Shown here: piece after piece, positions 1 through 7,319 of the stretch
Numbering within the stretch: the first letter of the stretch is position 1
How the letters are laid out: each line of letters starts with the position of its first letter
Virus record (IMG/VR): IMGVR_UViG_3300009609_000074
Coordinates: 1 to 21,225 of that record
Strand: one strand, 5' to 3'
DNA: 21,225 nucleotides
Source: a virus
Translations under genes and position numbers: made by a program
Notes under the pieces: generated by a model
Database searches by the model: none
The model's input: only the letters and a program-made list of their open reading frames with translations
Told to the model about the DNA's origin: nothing

Positions 1-3
1 ACG

Positions 4-1539
4 TTGCCCTCGGGCATGATCGTGCCGGCGAGCTTCGCCGAAGCATTGACGGCCGCCCCAGCCGAAACGCGGGAGATAGCCAGCACGCGCGATGGCCGCG
101 ACGTAACGCGCGGGTTCGTCCAGCCGATGCAGCGCCTGCAGCCGCAGGACACGCTGCTACTCGCGCGCGGTGACGCGAATTACAACCTCTACCGCGAGGT
201 GCTGCGCGATGACCAGGTCGGATCGGTATTCGCGCAGCGGCGCCTCGCTGTGATTTCTCGCTCGTGGGAAGTCGAAGCGGGCGGAAAGTCGGAGCCAGAC
301 AAGGCCGCCGCGGCGTTCCTCCAGGAGCAGCTCGACAATGTGCAGTGGGACGCGTGCACCGACAAGATGCTCTACGGCATGTTCTACGGCCACGCGGCTG
401 CCGAGATGATGTGGGGCGTGGATGGCAGCTTCATCACCATCGACCGGATCAAGGTGCGGGACCGGCGCCGCTTCGTGTTCGATGGCGACATGAACCTGCG
501 GCTCTTGACGATGGCGGACACGATGCACGGGGAGCGGCTGCCGGAGCGCAAGTTCTGGGCATTCTGCACCGGCGCCGATCATGACGACGAGCCCTACGGC
601 CTGGGGCTCGCGCACTGGCTCTACTGGCCGGTATTCTTCAAGCGCAACGGGATCAAGTTCTGGCTGATCTTCCTGGAGAAATTCGGCCAGCCCACGGCGA
701 AGGGCACGTATCCGGGCGGCGCGACCCCCGAAGAGAAGGCGCGGCTTCTCGCCGCGCTCGGCGCGATCGCCACGGACGCCGGCGTGATCCTGCCCGAGGG
801 CATGGCGATTGAATTGATCGAGGCCGCGCGCTCGGGTACCGCCGATTACACGGAGCTCTACGATCGCATGGACGCGGCGATCGCCAAGGTCGTCCTCGGC
901 CACACCGGATCGAGCGACGCGACACCGGGACGTCTGGGCGGCGAGGACAACGCGCACGACGTGCGCCAGGACATCGTGAAGGCCGATGCAGATCTCATCT
1001 GCTCATCGTTCAATCGCGGCCCGGCGCGCTGGCTCACCGAATGGAATTTCCCGGGGGCGGCGGTGCCGCGCGTGTGGCGCCAGGTCGACGAGGGCGAGGA
1101 TCTGGAGAAGCGCGCGAAGATCGATCAGGCGCTGCACGAGATGGGTTATGAGCCCGAGTCCATCGAGTACATCAACGAGACCTATGGCGGCTCCTGGAGG
1201 AAGAAACCGACACCTCCGCCCCCGCCGCCGGGTCCGCTGCCGGCGCGACAGCCCGGCGCGGAGTTTGCCGATCCGGCACAAGCCGGCGACGTCGGCACCG
1301 AAGACCAGGAGGCGCTCGAGCAGGCGGCCGCCCAGTTTGCGCAGCGCTGGCGCGAGGTGCTTGGTGCGAGCGTGGAGGAGCTCCTCGCGATGGCCGAATC
1401 GACCGGCGACCTCGTGACCTTTCGCGAACGCCTGACCGAGATCATGGCGAATCCGCCCACCGAGGAGCTGGTCGAGTCGCTCACGCGCGGAAATTTCATC
1501 GCTCATCTCATGGGCCGCACGCTTGGCGACCGAAGTTAA
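4..1539 (+). CDS. Mu gp29-like portal protein (DUF935)
   Basis: The 511-aa product resembles the Mu gp29 / DUF935 portal family. By family knowledge it forms the dodecameric ring at the capsid vertex through which DNA enters and to which the tail joins. Length is close to that of Mu gp29. Visible family traits are the N-terminal 'D..YNLYREVLRDDQVGS..AQRRLAV' stretch, the 'LYGMFYGHAAAEMMW' region near residues 120-137, 'FLEKFGQPTAKG' near 222-233, and 'IEAARSGTADYTELYDRMDAAIAKVVLG' near 270-298. Residues about 402-412 form a proline run between the core and a Glu/Ala-rich C-terminal tail. The start is uncertain: TTG at 4 is used here, ATG at 16 is possible, and the true start could lie before the window. 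The stop codon sits at the centre of a 20-bp palindrome, and the next gene begins inside the last codons. The terminase is presumably just upstream. Confidence 0.9.
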   Translation: MPSGMIVPASFAEALTAAPAETREIASTRDGRDVTRGFVQPMQRLQPQDTLLLARGDANYNLYREVLRDDQVGSVFAQRRLAVISRSWEVEAGGKSEPDKAAAAFLQEQLDNVQWDACTDKMLYGMFYGHAAAEMMWGVDGSFITIDRIKVRDRRRFVFDGDMNLRLLTMADTMHGERLPERKFWAFCTGADHDDEPYGLGLAHWLYWPVFFKRNGIKFWLIFLEKFGQPTAKGTYPGGATPEEKARLLAALGAIATDAGVILPEGMAIELIEAARSGTADYTELYDRMDAAIAKVVLGHTGSSDATPGRLGGEDNAHDVRQDIVKADADLICSSFNRGPARWLTEWNFPGAAVPRVWRQVDEGEDLEKRAKIDQALHEMGYEPESIEYINETYGGSWRKKPTPPPPPPGPLPARQPGAEFADPAQAGDVGTEDQEALEQAAAQFAQRWREVLGASVEELLAMAESTGDLVTFRERLTEIMANPPTEELVESLTRGNFIAHLMGRTLGDRS

Positions 1540-2353
1540 CTTCGGTCTCGCGCCTGCGAAGGCGGTCGCGTTCTTCCAGGGCAAGGGGCTCAAGGCGTCC
1601 TTTGCCTGGCAGGACATGCTCCACGATGAGCATGACCGCTCGTTCACGGTAGCGAAGATGATGGACCTCGATCTGCTGTCTGACGTGCGCGGTTACGTCG
1701 ACCGCGCGATCGCGGAAGGCTGGAGTCGCGAGCGCTTCATCCAGGAGCTGCAGCCCGAGCTCGTCCGCCGGGGCTGGTGGGGGCGCGCCATGATGCCCGA
1801 TCCCGCCACCGGTGAAACCCGCGAGGTTCAGTTGGGCAGCGTGCGGCGCCTTAACACGATCTATGACGTCAACCTGCGTTCGTCGTACGCCTCGGGCCAC
1901 TGGGCGCGGATCGAGGAGAACCATCGCATCGCGCCGTATGTCATGTACAACGCGATCCTCGACGGCCGCACCCGTCCGCAGCACCGCGCCTGGCACGGCA
2001 AGATCCTGCGCTGGGATGATCCGTGGTGGAAGACCCACACGCCGCCCAACGGCTGGCACTGCCGCTGCACCGTGCGGCAACTCTCCGAGCGCGATCTGAA
2101 GGCGCTGGGCAAGCGCGGGCCGGATGAGGCGCCGGCGTCACCCACGCGCGAATGGACCAATCCGCGCACCGGTGAGACGATCGAGGTGCCGGTCGGCGTC
2201 GACCCCGGCTTCGGCTACGCACCGGGCGCGAGCCGGCGCGATGAGATCGTGGACATCGCGCGCCAGAAAGCGGCGGGCGCGCCACCGGAGCTGCGCGATG
2301 CGTTCCTCGCGTGGCTCGATGCCGAGGCTGCCCGGCTGAGGACGCGCCGGTGA
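1523..2353 (+). CDS. Mu gp30-like minor head protein (MuF domain)
   Basis: The 276-aa product is a minor head morphogenesis protein of the Mu gpF/gp30 (phage Mu F-like) family, expected inside the capsid near the portal. The diagnostic MuF motif is clear at about residues 149-182: an Arg-rich start, then QHRAWHGK, a DDPWW pair, and a terminal PPNGWHCRC with two cysteines. The N-terminal part (PAKAVAFFQGKG, then FTVAKMM) also matches the family, so translation must begin before residue 5. The only suitable codon is TTG at 1523. No Shine-Dalgarno is visible, and the gene overlaps the portal gene by 17 bases, which suggests translational coupling. A potential 8-bp hairpin (1528-1547) falls immediately after the TTG. 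The stop overlaps the GTG start of the next gene. Confidence 0.88.
   Translation: MATEVNFGLAPAKAVAFFQGKGLKASFAWQDMLHDEHDRSFTVAKMMDLDLLSDVRGYVDRAIAEGWSRERFIQELQPELVRRGWWGRAMMPDPATGETREVQLGSVRRLNTIYDVNLRSSYASGHWARIEENHRIAPYVMYNAILDGRTRPQHRAWHGKILRWDDPWWKTHTPPNGWHCRCTVRQLSERDLKALGKRGPDEAPASPTREWTNPRTGETIEVPVGVDPGFGYAPGASRRDEIVDIARQKAAGAPPELRDAFLAWLDAEAARLRTRR
1528..1547. repeat. 20-bp perfect palindrome over the portal stop codon
   Basis: GACCGAAGTTAACTTCGGTC is fully self-complementary. Its centre is the TTAA that contains the portal TAA stop (1537-1539). As RNA it gives an 8-bp stem with a UUAA tetraloop. It starts 5 nt after the T of the gp30-like TTG start codon at 1523, so it lies within the first codons of that gene. 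It could tune translational coupling or be a protein-binding site; the sequence does not decide. Confidence 0.9.
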
Positions 2354-2853
2354 ACGTCAGAATCGAAGTCCAGGACGCGCCGGTCCGCGAAGCGTTGAGC
2401 CGGCTGGTCGCAATGGGCGAGAATCCCGCGCCGGCTCTGCATGCGATCGGCAGGCTCTTCAAGGAAAAAACGCAGCGAGGATTCCAGACCAGCACCGATC
2501 CTTACGGGCGCCCTTGGGCACCTCTTAAGGTACGATCGGGGCAGCCGCTGCTTGACAAGGGGCATCTCCTCAATTCGATCGACTATCAGGTCGAGGGCAA
2601 CAGCGTGGAGATCGGCACCAACAATCCGCACGCACTTACCCATCAGAAGGGCGCGACGATTGTACCCACCAAGCCTGGCGGCGTGCTGGTCTTTCCCGGT
2701 CCGGACGGCAAGTTGATCTTCGCAAAGAAGGTGACGATCCCGGCGCGCATGATTTTCCCGACCGACGGGCTGCCGGAGGACTGGAGCGCGGAAGCGCTCG
2801 ATGCCATCGGCGATGCGATGCGCGCAACCTGGGACGGCGGATCAAATCCTTAA
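2350..2853 (+). CDS. Phage virion morphogenesis protein (Mu gpG / P2 gpS-like)
   Basis: The 167-aa product matches the phage virion morphogenesis family (Phage_tail_S type) that includes Mu gpG, needed for head-tail joining or tail completion. Visible family features are the N-terminal helix 'APVREALSRLVAMGENPAPALHAIGRLF', the 'DPYGRPWAPLK' motif near residues 50-61, 'GHLLNSI' near 71-77, and 'VEIGTNNPHALTHQKG' near 86-101, where the family typically has a GTN..YA..HQ.G motif. The GTG at 2350 is chosen because it overlaps the preceding TGA and gives the family's normal N-terminus; an earlier in-frame TTG at 2311 would add 13 unmatched residues. The gene ends within an inverted repeat (2849-2864). 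Confidence 0.85.
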   Translation: MNVRIEVQDAPVREALSRLVAMGENPAPALHAIGRLFKEKTQRGFQTSTDPYGRPWAPLKVRSGQPLLDKGHLLNSIDYQVEGNSVEIGTNNPHALTHQKGATIVPTKPGGVLVFPGPDGKLIFAKKVTIPARMIFPTDGLPEDWSAEALDAIGDAMRATWDGGSNP

Positions 2854-2864
2854 CATCTGTTAAG
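2849..2864. repeat. Inverted repeat CTTAAC-N4-GTTAAG over the stop codon
   Basis: Six-bp arms flank ATCT, and the left arm contains the TAA stop of the gpG-like gene. It opens the short gap before the protease gene. No T-tract follows, so it is not a standard terminator. Its TTAA core over a stop codon recalls the sites at 1528 and 19164. Confidence 0.6.
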
Positions 2865-2901
2865 AGACACGGGCAGCGCCGGGCGGCAGACTTCGCCGCT
2901 C

Positions 2902-4002
2902 ATGAGCGCGATCGAAATCTTCAAGCCCGGCCGCCATGTCGCGACAAGCGGCAAATCCCTGGAGTTTTCCGATGCTGATCTGACAGCCACCGCCGCGGCC
3001 TACGATCCGGCGGTGCACGAGGCGCCGATCGTCATCGGCCATCCGAAGACCGATGCGCCCGCCTACGGGTGGATCAAGTCCCTCAAATTCAACGGGCGGC
3101 TGGAGGCCGAGCCCCAGCAGCTCGACGCGGCGTTCGCGGATATGGTCGCTGCCGGACGCTTCAAGAAAATCTCCGCCAGCTTCTGGTTGCCTGACGCGGA
3201 TGACAATCCGAAGCCCGGGGTCTACTACCTGCGGCACGTCGGCTTCCTCGGCGCAGCACCCCCATCGGTCAAGGGCCTGAAACCCGTCGCGTTCAGCGCG
3301 AGCGCGGAAGGCGTCATCGAGTTCAGCGACTGGACGCCGATGCAAAACGCATCGCTGTGGCGCCGTATGCGCGAGTGGTTGATCAGCAAGTTCACGCTGG
3401 AAGAGGCCGATCAGATCATCCCCGGCTACATGGTCGAGGATCTCGAGGCCGCGGCTCGCGGCAACCAGGCGGCGGTTGCATACGCCGAGGAACTCAACAC
3501 GGAGAACGACATGGCCACGCAAGCAGAAATCGCAGCGCGCGAAGCGAAGATCAAAACCGATCAGGAAGCCCTCGACCGGAAGAATGCCGAGTTCGCTGCG
3601 CGCGAGGAGCGGTTGCGGGCGGCGGAGTTGGTTACGCGCCGCACCGCGATCGCCGAGTTCGTCGCCGGCCTGGTAAAGGGCGGCAAAGTGCTGCCGCGCG
3701 ACCAGGCGGGGCTCGTCGCCTACATGGCCGGCCCGAACGATGCCGGCGTGATCGAGTTTGCCGAAGGCGAGGCGAAGAAGACCGCGAAGCCGGATGAATG
3801 GCTGCGCGGCTTCCTCACGAACCTGCCCAAGGCAGTGGACTTTACCGAGCACGCGCAGCGCGGCGCCGAGCAGACGGAGCTCACCGGTGAAGTGATCGCC
3901 AAGCGCGCGATCGAATTTCAGGAATCCGAGCGCAAGGCCGGCCGTGAGGTATCGGTGATCGCGGCGGTCGAGCACGTATCCAAGGCGGCCGCAACGCAGT
4001 AG
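2902..4002 (+). CDS. Mu gpI-like prohead protease with C-terminal scaffold (gp32-like)
   Basis: The 366-aa product fits the Mu-like prophage I protein family: an N-terminal capsid maturation protease fused to a C-terminal scaffold. The protease part covers about residues 1-135. It has 'VIGHPKTDAPAYGWIKSL' with His47, then 'KKISASFWLP' with Ser91/Ser93, then 'YYLRHVGFLGAAPPSVKGL' with His112. A conserved His and Ser of this kind are plausible catalytic residues, though the assignment is an inference. From about residue 200 the protein becomes Ala/Glu/Lys/Arg-rich and probably coiled coil, as expected for a scaffold. An in-frame ATG at codon 204 (position 3511), with its own GGAGA, would make the scaffold separately, as Mu does with I and Z. 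ATG at 2902 is the only sensible start; the SD before it is weak. Confidence 0.87.
   Translation: MSAIEIFKPGRHVATSGKSLEFSDADLTATAAAYDPAVHEAPIVIGHPKTDAPAYGWIKSLKFNGRLEAEPQQLDAAFADMVAAGRFKKISASFWLPDADDNPKPGVYYLRHVGFLGAAPPSVKGLKPVAFSASAEGVIEFSDWTPMQNASLWRRMREWLISKFTLEEADQIIPGYMVEDLEAAARGNQAAVAYAEELNTENDMATQAEIAAREAKIKTDQEALDRKNAEFAAREERLRAAELVTRRTAIAEFVAGLVKGGKVLPRDQAGLVAYMAGPNDAGVIEFAEGEAKKTAKPDEWLRGFLTNLPKAVDFTEHAQRGAEQTELTGEVIAKRAIEFQESERKAGREVSVIAAVEHVSKAAATQ
3501..3505 (+). promoter_or_regulatory. Internal ribosome binding site for a nested scaffold
   Basis: GGAGA lies 5 nt before ATG 3511, inside and in frame with the protease gene. It is the best Shine-Dalgarno/start pair seen inside this gene and supports independent translation of the C-terminal scaffold. 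Confidence 0.6.
3511..4002 (+). CDS. Nested scaffold protein from an internal in-frame start (gpZ-like)
   Basis: Starting at ATG 3511, in the same frame as the protease, the product would be 163 aa. Its first 40 residues are rich in Ala, Glu, Lys and Arg with a heptad-like pattern, suggesting a coiled coil, followed by a mixed alpha-helical domain. In Mu, the scaffold Z is made from an internal start in gene I, so the arrangement has a precedent. Evidence here is the GGAGA 5 nt upstream of the ATG and the change from protease-like to scaffold-like composition at this point. If real, the free scaffold should outnumber the protease fusion in the prohead. Confidence is limited because internal starts cannot be proven by sequence alone. 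Confidence 0.6.
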   Translation: MATQAEIAAREAKIKTDQEALDRKNAEFAAREERLRAAELVTRRTAIAEFVAGLVKGGKVLPRDQAGLVAYMAGPNDAGVIEFAEGEAKKTAKPDEWLRGFLTNLPKAVDFTEHAQRGAEQTELTGEVIAKRAIEFQESERKAGREVSVIAAVEHVSKAAATQ

Positions 4003-4039
4003 CGGTCACGCCTCTTTCCACAGGGCCACAGGAGCATCC

Positions 4040-4828
4040 ATGAACTCGCTACTCACCAAGAGCTATACCGCCGGCGCGGCCATCGCGAAGCATCGGTTCC
4101 TGAAGGCGGGCGCCGCCGACTACGCCGCCATCCAGGCGACGGACGCCTCGGTTGCGATCCTGGGCGTCTCGGAGGGCGTGGCAGCCGCCTCCGGTGAGCA
4201 GGTCGATGCCATCAAGGCCGGGCTCGCCTACCTCGAGCTCGGCGGCAATGTCACGCGCGGTGACGCGCTCATCCCGGACGCGAACGGCAAAGGCATCGCA
4301 GCCGTGATCGTCGCGGGCACCACGCAGCGGGTCGGCGCCATCGCGGAGATCTCCGGCGTCGCCGGTGACGTGATCCCGGTCAACGTGACGCCGGGCGCGG
4401 TGATTGCGACCGATACCGGGATCGCCACCGCGGAAGTGACGATCTCCTCGGCCGAGCTGCTGGCACTCAATGCGACGCCCAAGCAGATCATCGCAGCACC
4501 GGGCGCCGGCAAGGCGATCCTCGTGGAGGACGCGCAGTGGTTCCTCGATTACAACTCGGCGGCCTATGCGGGCATCGCCGCGGGCGAAGACCTGACGCTC
4601 AAGTACACGGACGGCTCGGGTGCTGCGATCACGACGCTCGAGACCACAGGCTTCCTCGACCAGACCAACGACGAGTTCCGCCACACGGTGCCCGGGTACG
4701 GTGCGGCCGGCGTTGAGCCCGTCGCCAACGCGGCGGTCGTTGCGCACCTTCTGGTGGGCGAGATCATCACCGGCAACTCGCCGCTCAAGCTGCGCGTGCG
4801 CTACCGCACCGTCGACGTCACCTGGTAG
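4040..4828 (+). CDS. Capsid decoration/cement protein (DUF2190-like N-terminal domain)
   Basis: The 262-aa product lies between protease and major capsid genes, the usual place of a head decoration protein. The first ~110 residues resemble DUF2190 capsid cement proteins: an N-terminal 'YTAGAAIAKHRFLKAG' segment, several short Gly/Val/Ala beta strands, and a 'GDALIPDANGKGIAAV' turn near residues 75-91. The family commonly has 'Gd.l...a.G....a' here. The C-terminal half (about 125-262) is a second domain, also beta-rich, that is not part of the minimal family; its function is unknown. AGGAG at 4030-4034 lies 5 nt before ATG 4040. Unlike the surrounding genes, it is separated from both neighbours by about 37 bp, so it may be translated independently at high level. 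Confidence 0.68.
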   Translation: MNSLLTKSYTAGAAIAKHRFLKAGAADYAAIQATDASVAILGVSEGVAAASGEQVDAIKAGLAYLELGGNVTRGDALIPDANGKGIAAVIVAGTTQRVGAIAEISGVAGDVIPVNVTPGAVIATDTGIATAEVTISSAELLALNATPKQIIAAPGAGKAILVEDAQWFLDYNSAAYAGIAAGEDLTLKYTDGSGAAITTLETTGFLDQTNDEFRHTVPGYGAAGVEPVANAAVVAHLLVGEIITGNSPLKLRVRYRTVDVTW

Positions 4829-4851
4829 ACGGGCCTAACGACACACTTCAC

Positions 4852-4855
4852 GGAG
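4852..4855 (+). promoter_or_regulatory. Ribosome binding site fixing the capsid gene start
   Basis: GGAG lies 9 nt before ATG 4865. The alternative ATG at 4952, which would remove the hydrophobic leader, has GAGGG only 1 nt away and so is poorly spaced. This favours translation of the leader. Confidence 0.6.
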
Positions 4856-4864
4856 AAAGCCACA

Positions 4865-5908
4865 ATGAAACTGCGATTCCATCTGATTCAGTTGCTCGGC
4901 GTTGCACTCGTCCTGGCAGCCTGGCTCGCCGGCCTGCTGCCGGCCGAGGGCATGCCGATCCTCGCGATGGCGCTCGCGCCGTTCCCGGTGACGCCGAAGC
5001 TCCAGGGCATCACGCTCGCCTACCGGAACCGATCGCTCATCGGCGACGAGATCCTGCCGCGCGTTCCCGTGGGCCTGCAGGCGTTCAAGTACCTGTCTTA
5101 CCCGAAGGGGACGTTCTTCACGCTGCCCGAGACGCTCGTCGGACGCAAGGGACGGCCGAATACCGTGGAGTTCGAGGCGACCGAGATTGATTCGTCCACG
5201 AAGGACTATGCGCTCGATGACGAGGTGCCGGTCGCCGACATCAACAACGCGGCAGCCCAGCCCGGCATGCCCGATCCCCTGGCGCGCGCCACGGAGGGCA
5301 TCACGGAACTCCTCGCGCTGGCGCGCGAAGTCCGTGTCGCAAGCCTGGTATTCGACGCCGCCCAGTATGCCGCGGCGAACAAGGTGACACTCGCCGGCAA
5401 CGATCAGTGGTCGTCCGGGCACGATGATGGAAATCCTATCGTTGACATCACGGTGGGCCTGGATGTTCCGATCATGCGCCCGAACGTCGCGGTAATGGGC
5501 CAGGCGGTGAGCACCAAGCTGCGCCAGAACAAGTACATCGTGAAGGCGTTCAACGGCACCACCGGAGACGCCGGCATCGTGCCGATGGGGTTCATCAAGG
5601 AAATCTTCGAGCTGGAAGATATCTACGTCGGCCAGGGCTGGGTCAATATCGCCAAGAAGGGCCAGGTGCCGAACATCGTGCGCGTGTGGGGCAAGCACTT
5701 CGCCCTGCTCCACCGCAACAAGAATGCCGACACGCAGCGCGGCACCACGTTCGGCTACACGGCCGAGTGGGGCACGCGGGTTGCCGGCAGCGAGCGCGAC
5801 TCGCTTATCGGCATGCGCGGTGGCGAGCGCGTGCGTGTCGGTGAGTCCGTCAAGGAACTCATCACCGCGAACGATCTGGGCTACCTCATCGCTGACGCGG
5901 TGGCGTGA
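4865..5908 (+). CDS. Major capsid protein (not gpT-like)
   Basis: The 347-aa product is called major capsid protein from its position after protease/scaffold and decoration genes and from its motif pattern: 'PKLQGITLAYRNRSLIGDEILPRVPV' (about 41-66), then a 'YLSYPKG' strand, 'YALDDEVPVADI' near 116-127, and a C-terminal 'RVWGKHFALLHRN' and 'ELITANDLGYLI'. This pattern is common in HK97-fold coat proteins of siphophages. It does not show the Mu gpT signature, so the capsid gene is probably of different ancestry from the Mu-type block upstream. The odd feature is the first ~29 residues: a basic MKLR start, then a hydrophobic stretch rich in L, V and A, ending LLPAEG, which reads like a signal peptide or a cleavable assembly peptide. 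The stop overlaps the next start (TGATG). Confidence 0.82.
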   Translation: MKLRFHLIQLLGVALVLAAWLAGLLPAEGMPILAMALAPFPVTPKLQGITLAYRNRSLIGDEILPRVPVGLQAFKYLSYPKGTFFTLPETLVGRKGRPNTVEFEATEIDSSTKDYALDDEVPVADINNAAAQPGMPDPLARATEGITELLALAREVRVASLVFDAAQYAAANKVTLAGNDQWSSGHDDGNPIVDITVGLDVPIMRPNVAVMGQAVSTKLRQNKYIVKAFNGTTGDAGIVPMGFIKEIFELEDIYVGQGWVNIAKKGQVPNIVRVWGKHFALLHRNKNADTQRGTTFGYTAEWGTRVAGSERDSLIGMRGGERVRVGESVKELITANDLGYLIADAVA

Positions 5909-6135
5909 TGGCGCGCTACCGCATTCAGTCGCCGCTCAAGATGGGCGGCAAGACTCACGAGGTCGGGAAGTTCGTCACGATCGAGGACGCCGCACTCGCC
6001 GCGCACCTCATCGCCAACGGCACACTCGTTTCGCCGCCGCAACCCGCGCCCGATCCCGATGCGGAGTCTGTCGCCCGGGCCAACGCCATCCGTGCCCGGG
6101 CGGAAGCGGCGGCGCGTGGCCAGGGCGGCGAGTGA
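5908..6135 (+). CDS. Small head protein of unknown function (gp35-like position)
   Basis: This 75-aa protein starts at ATG 5908, overlapping the capsid stop by one base; the GTG one codon earlier is less likely. The N-terminal half (YRIQSPLKMGGKTHEVGKFV) is predicted beta strand, followed by a short helix and a 'NGTLV' turn. The C-terminal third starts with a Pro/Asp linker and ends in an Ala/Arg-rich helix. Small proteins of this pattern commonly follow capsid genes in tailed phages, and this is the position of gp35 in Mu, but I do not recognise a defined family. It could be a minor head or connector-associated protein. Confidence 0.7.
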   Translation: MARYRIQSPLKMGGKTHEVGKFVTIEDAALAAHLIANGTLVSPPQPAPDPDAESVARANAIRARAEAAARGQGGE

Positions 6136-6170
6136 CGCACGCGTAGTCGCGCGCCGCCGATCGCACGCGT

Positions 6171-6590
6171 ATGACCTACGCCACGCAGCAGAACATGATC
6201 GACCGCTTCGGCCAGGAGGAGCTCACCCAGCTCACCGACCGCACGCGTTCAGGCGGGATCGATGCTGCAGTGGTGGACCGTGCGCTGGCGGACGCCGATG
6301 CCGTCATCAATGGCTACGTCTCAGCCAAGTACACGCTGCCCCTTTCCCCGGTGCCGGCGGGGCTGGAGCGAATCGCGTGCGATATCGCGCGCTACGGCCT
6401 CTACGACGATCGCGCAACCGAGCAGGTCAAGCAGCGCTACGACGCTGCCATCACGTTTCTCAAAGACGTGGCGAAAGGGACGGCCACTCTCGGCCCGGAT
6501 GCCGCGAATCAGGCGCCGTCGATCACGGGCGGCCCGCAGCACTCCGCCCCGGAGCGGATCTTCACCCATGACACCCTTGAAGACTTCTAA
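6171..6590 (+). CDS. Mu gp36-like protein (DUF1320), head-tail connector
   Basis: The 139-aa product matches DUF1320 (Mu gp36), a small helical protein of the head-tail connection module. Typical traits are the N-terminal 'MTYATQQNMIDRFGQEELTQLT', the central 'VVDRALADADAVINGYVSAKYTLPLSPVP' and the 'ERIACDIARYGLYDD' helix near residues 66-80, followed by 'RYDAAITFLKDVAKG'. The C-terminal 35 residues are low-complexity and probably flexible. The fold is of the adaptor (gp6/gp15-like) type by family knowledge. ATG 6171 agrees with the family start; no clear Shine-Dalgarno precedes it. The stop overlaps the next start (TAATG). Confidence 0.88.
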   Translation: MTYATQQNMIDRFGQEELTQLTDRTRSGGIDAAVVDRALADADAVINGYVSAKYTLPLSPVPAGLERIACDIARYGLYDDRATEQVKQRYDAAITFLKDVAKGTATLGPDAANQAPSITGGPQHSAPERIFTHDTLEDF

Positions 6591-7039
6591 TGTCGGTGGA
6601 GCTCTTCGACGCGGAGCTGGTCATCGCGCGGCTCTCGGCCGAGGTCACCGACTTCAAGCAGATCGGCGGGTCGGCGGATTTCATTACAGCGATGAAGGGC
6701 GGCGTGGTGCAACCGCCCGCGGCGTTCGTTGTTCCGCTCTCGGAGCGCGCGCTTCCCAACGAGCTCGCGACCGAAGCCGTGTCTCAGCGCGACAACGCGA
6801 CCTTCGGCGTCATCTTCGCGGTGCAAAATATCAGGGACTCCCGCGGGCGCGAGGCGCATGTGCAGCTGCGAGCGCTGCGTATCGCGGTCATGAATGCGCT
6901 CCTGGGCTGGACGCCGGACGGCGCGGTCTACGACGTTTTCACGTTCGCCCCATCCGGCGGCCGGCTTCTCGCATTCGAAGACCAGGTGCTGTGGTGGCAG
7001 GACGATTTCGTAACTGCACTTTACCTGCGGACTATATGA
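6590..7039 (+). CDS. Mu gp37-like tail terminator protein
   Basis: The 149-aa product resembles the phage tail terminator family of the Mu gp37 type, which caps the tail tube and contacts the head connector. Features are the N-terminal helix 'ELFDAELVIARLSAEV', the central 'PPAAFVVPLSERALPNE' and 'FGVIFAVQNIRDSRGREA' strands, the 'QLRALRIAVMNALLGWTPD' helix near 100-118, and C-terminal 'GGRLLAFEDQVLWWQDDFV', which is the most typical part. It starts with ATG 6590 overlapping the previous stop, so it is likely translationally coupled to the gp36-like gene. Confidence 0.82.
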   Translation: MSVELFDAELVIARLSAEVTDFKQIGGSADFITAMKGGVVQPPAAFVVPLSERALPNELATEAVSQRDNATFGVIFAVQNIRDSRGREAHVQLRALRIAVMNALLGWTPDGAVYDVFTFAPSGGRLLAFEDQVLWWQDDFVTALYLRTI

Positions 7040-7064
7040 CGCCGCGGTATATGAGGAGAGAGCT

Positions 7065-7316
7065 ATGAGCAACGTTCCAGTGGGCCACGGCGGTTCCTAC
7101 CGCGTCGGCGAGAACGGCGAGGTTACGCAGGCCGAAGCACCGACGCAGGATCACCCTGAAGGTAACCGCCCGCGCAACTCCGATGGCAAGGCGCTCCACC
7201 TGGGTGAGCCCGTGCCCGAGGAAAAACCCGCCGCACCGCCAGAGCCGGCAGAGCCGCCCGCGGCCAGGCGACGCAGCAGCTTCTTCGGCACGCCTCCGGC
7301 ATCGGACAAGGAGTAG
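7065..7316 (+). CDS. Small Pro/Glu-rich protein before the tail tube gene
   Basis: This 83-aa protein has a strong GAGGAGAG before ATG 7065. It has no recognisable fold. The first 50 residues are polar (Gly, Asn, Glu), residues ~47-65 are a Pro/Glu/Ala run, and the end is basic (ARRRSSFF). It is probably disordered. Small genes are often seen at this position between terminator and tail tube genes in Mu-like siphophages. I do not recognise the function; an assembly or linker role is only a guess. The stop is 3 nt from the tail tube start. Confidence 0.65.
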   Translation: MSNVPVGHGGSYRVGENGEVTQAEAPTQDHPEGNRPRNSDGKALHLGEPVPEEKPAAPPEPAEPPAARRRSSFFGTPPASDKE

Positions 7317-7319
7317 ACG

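Noticed and set aside
5909-6170. Mu-like gpT downstream RNA element
   Set aside because: The capsid gene is not gpT-like and the next gene overlaps its stop, leaving no room directly downstream; no convincing structure seen in the short gap at 6136-6170.
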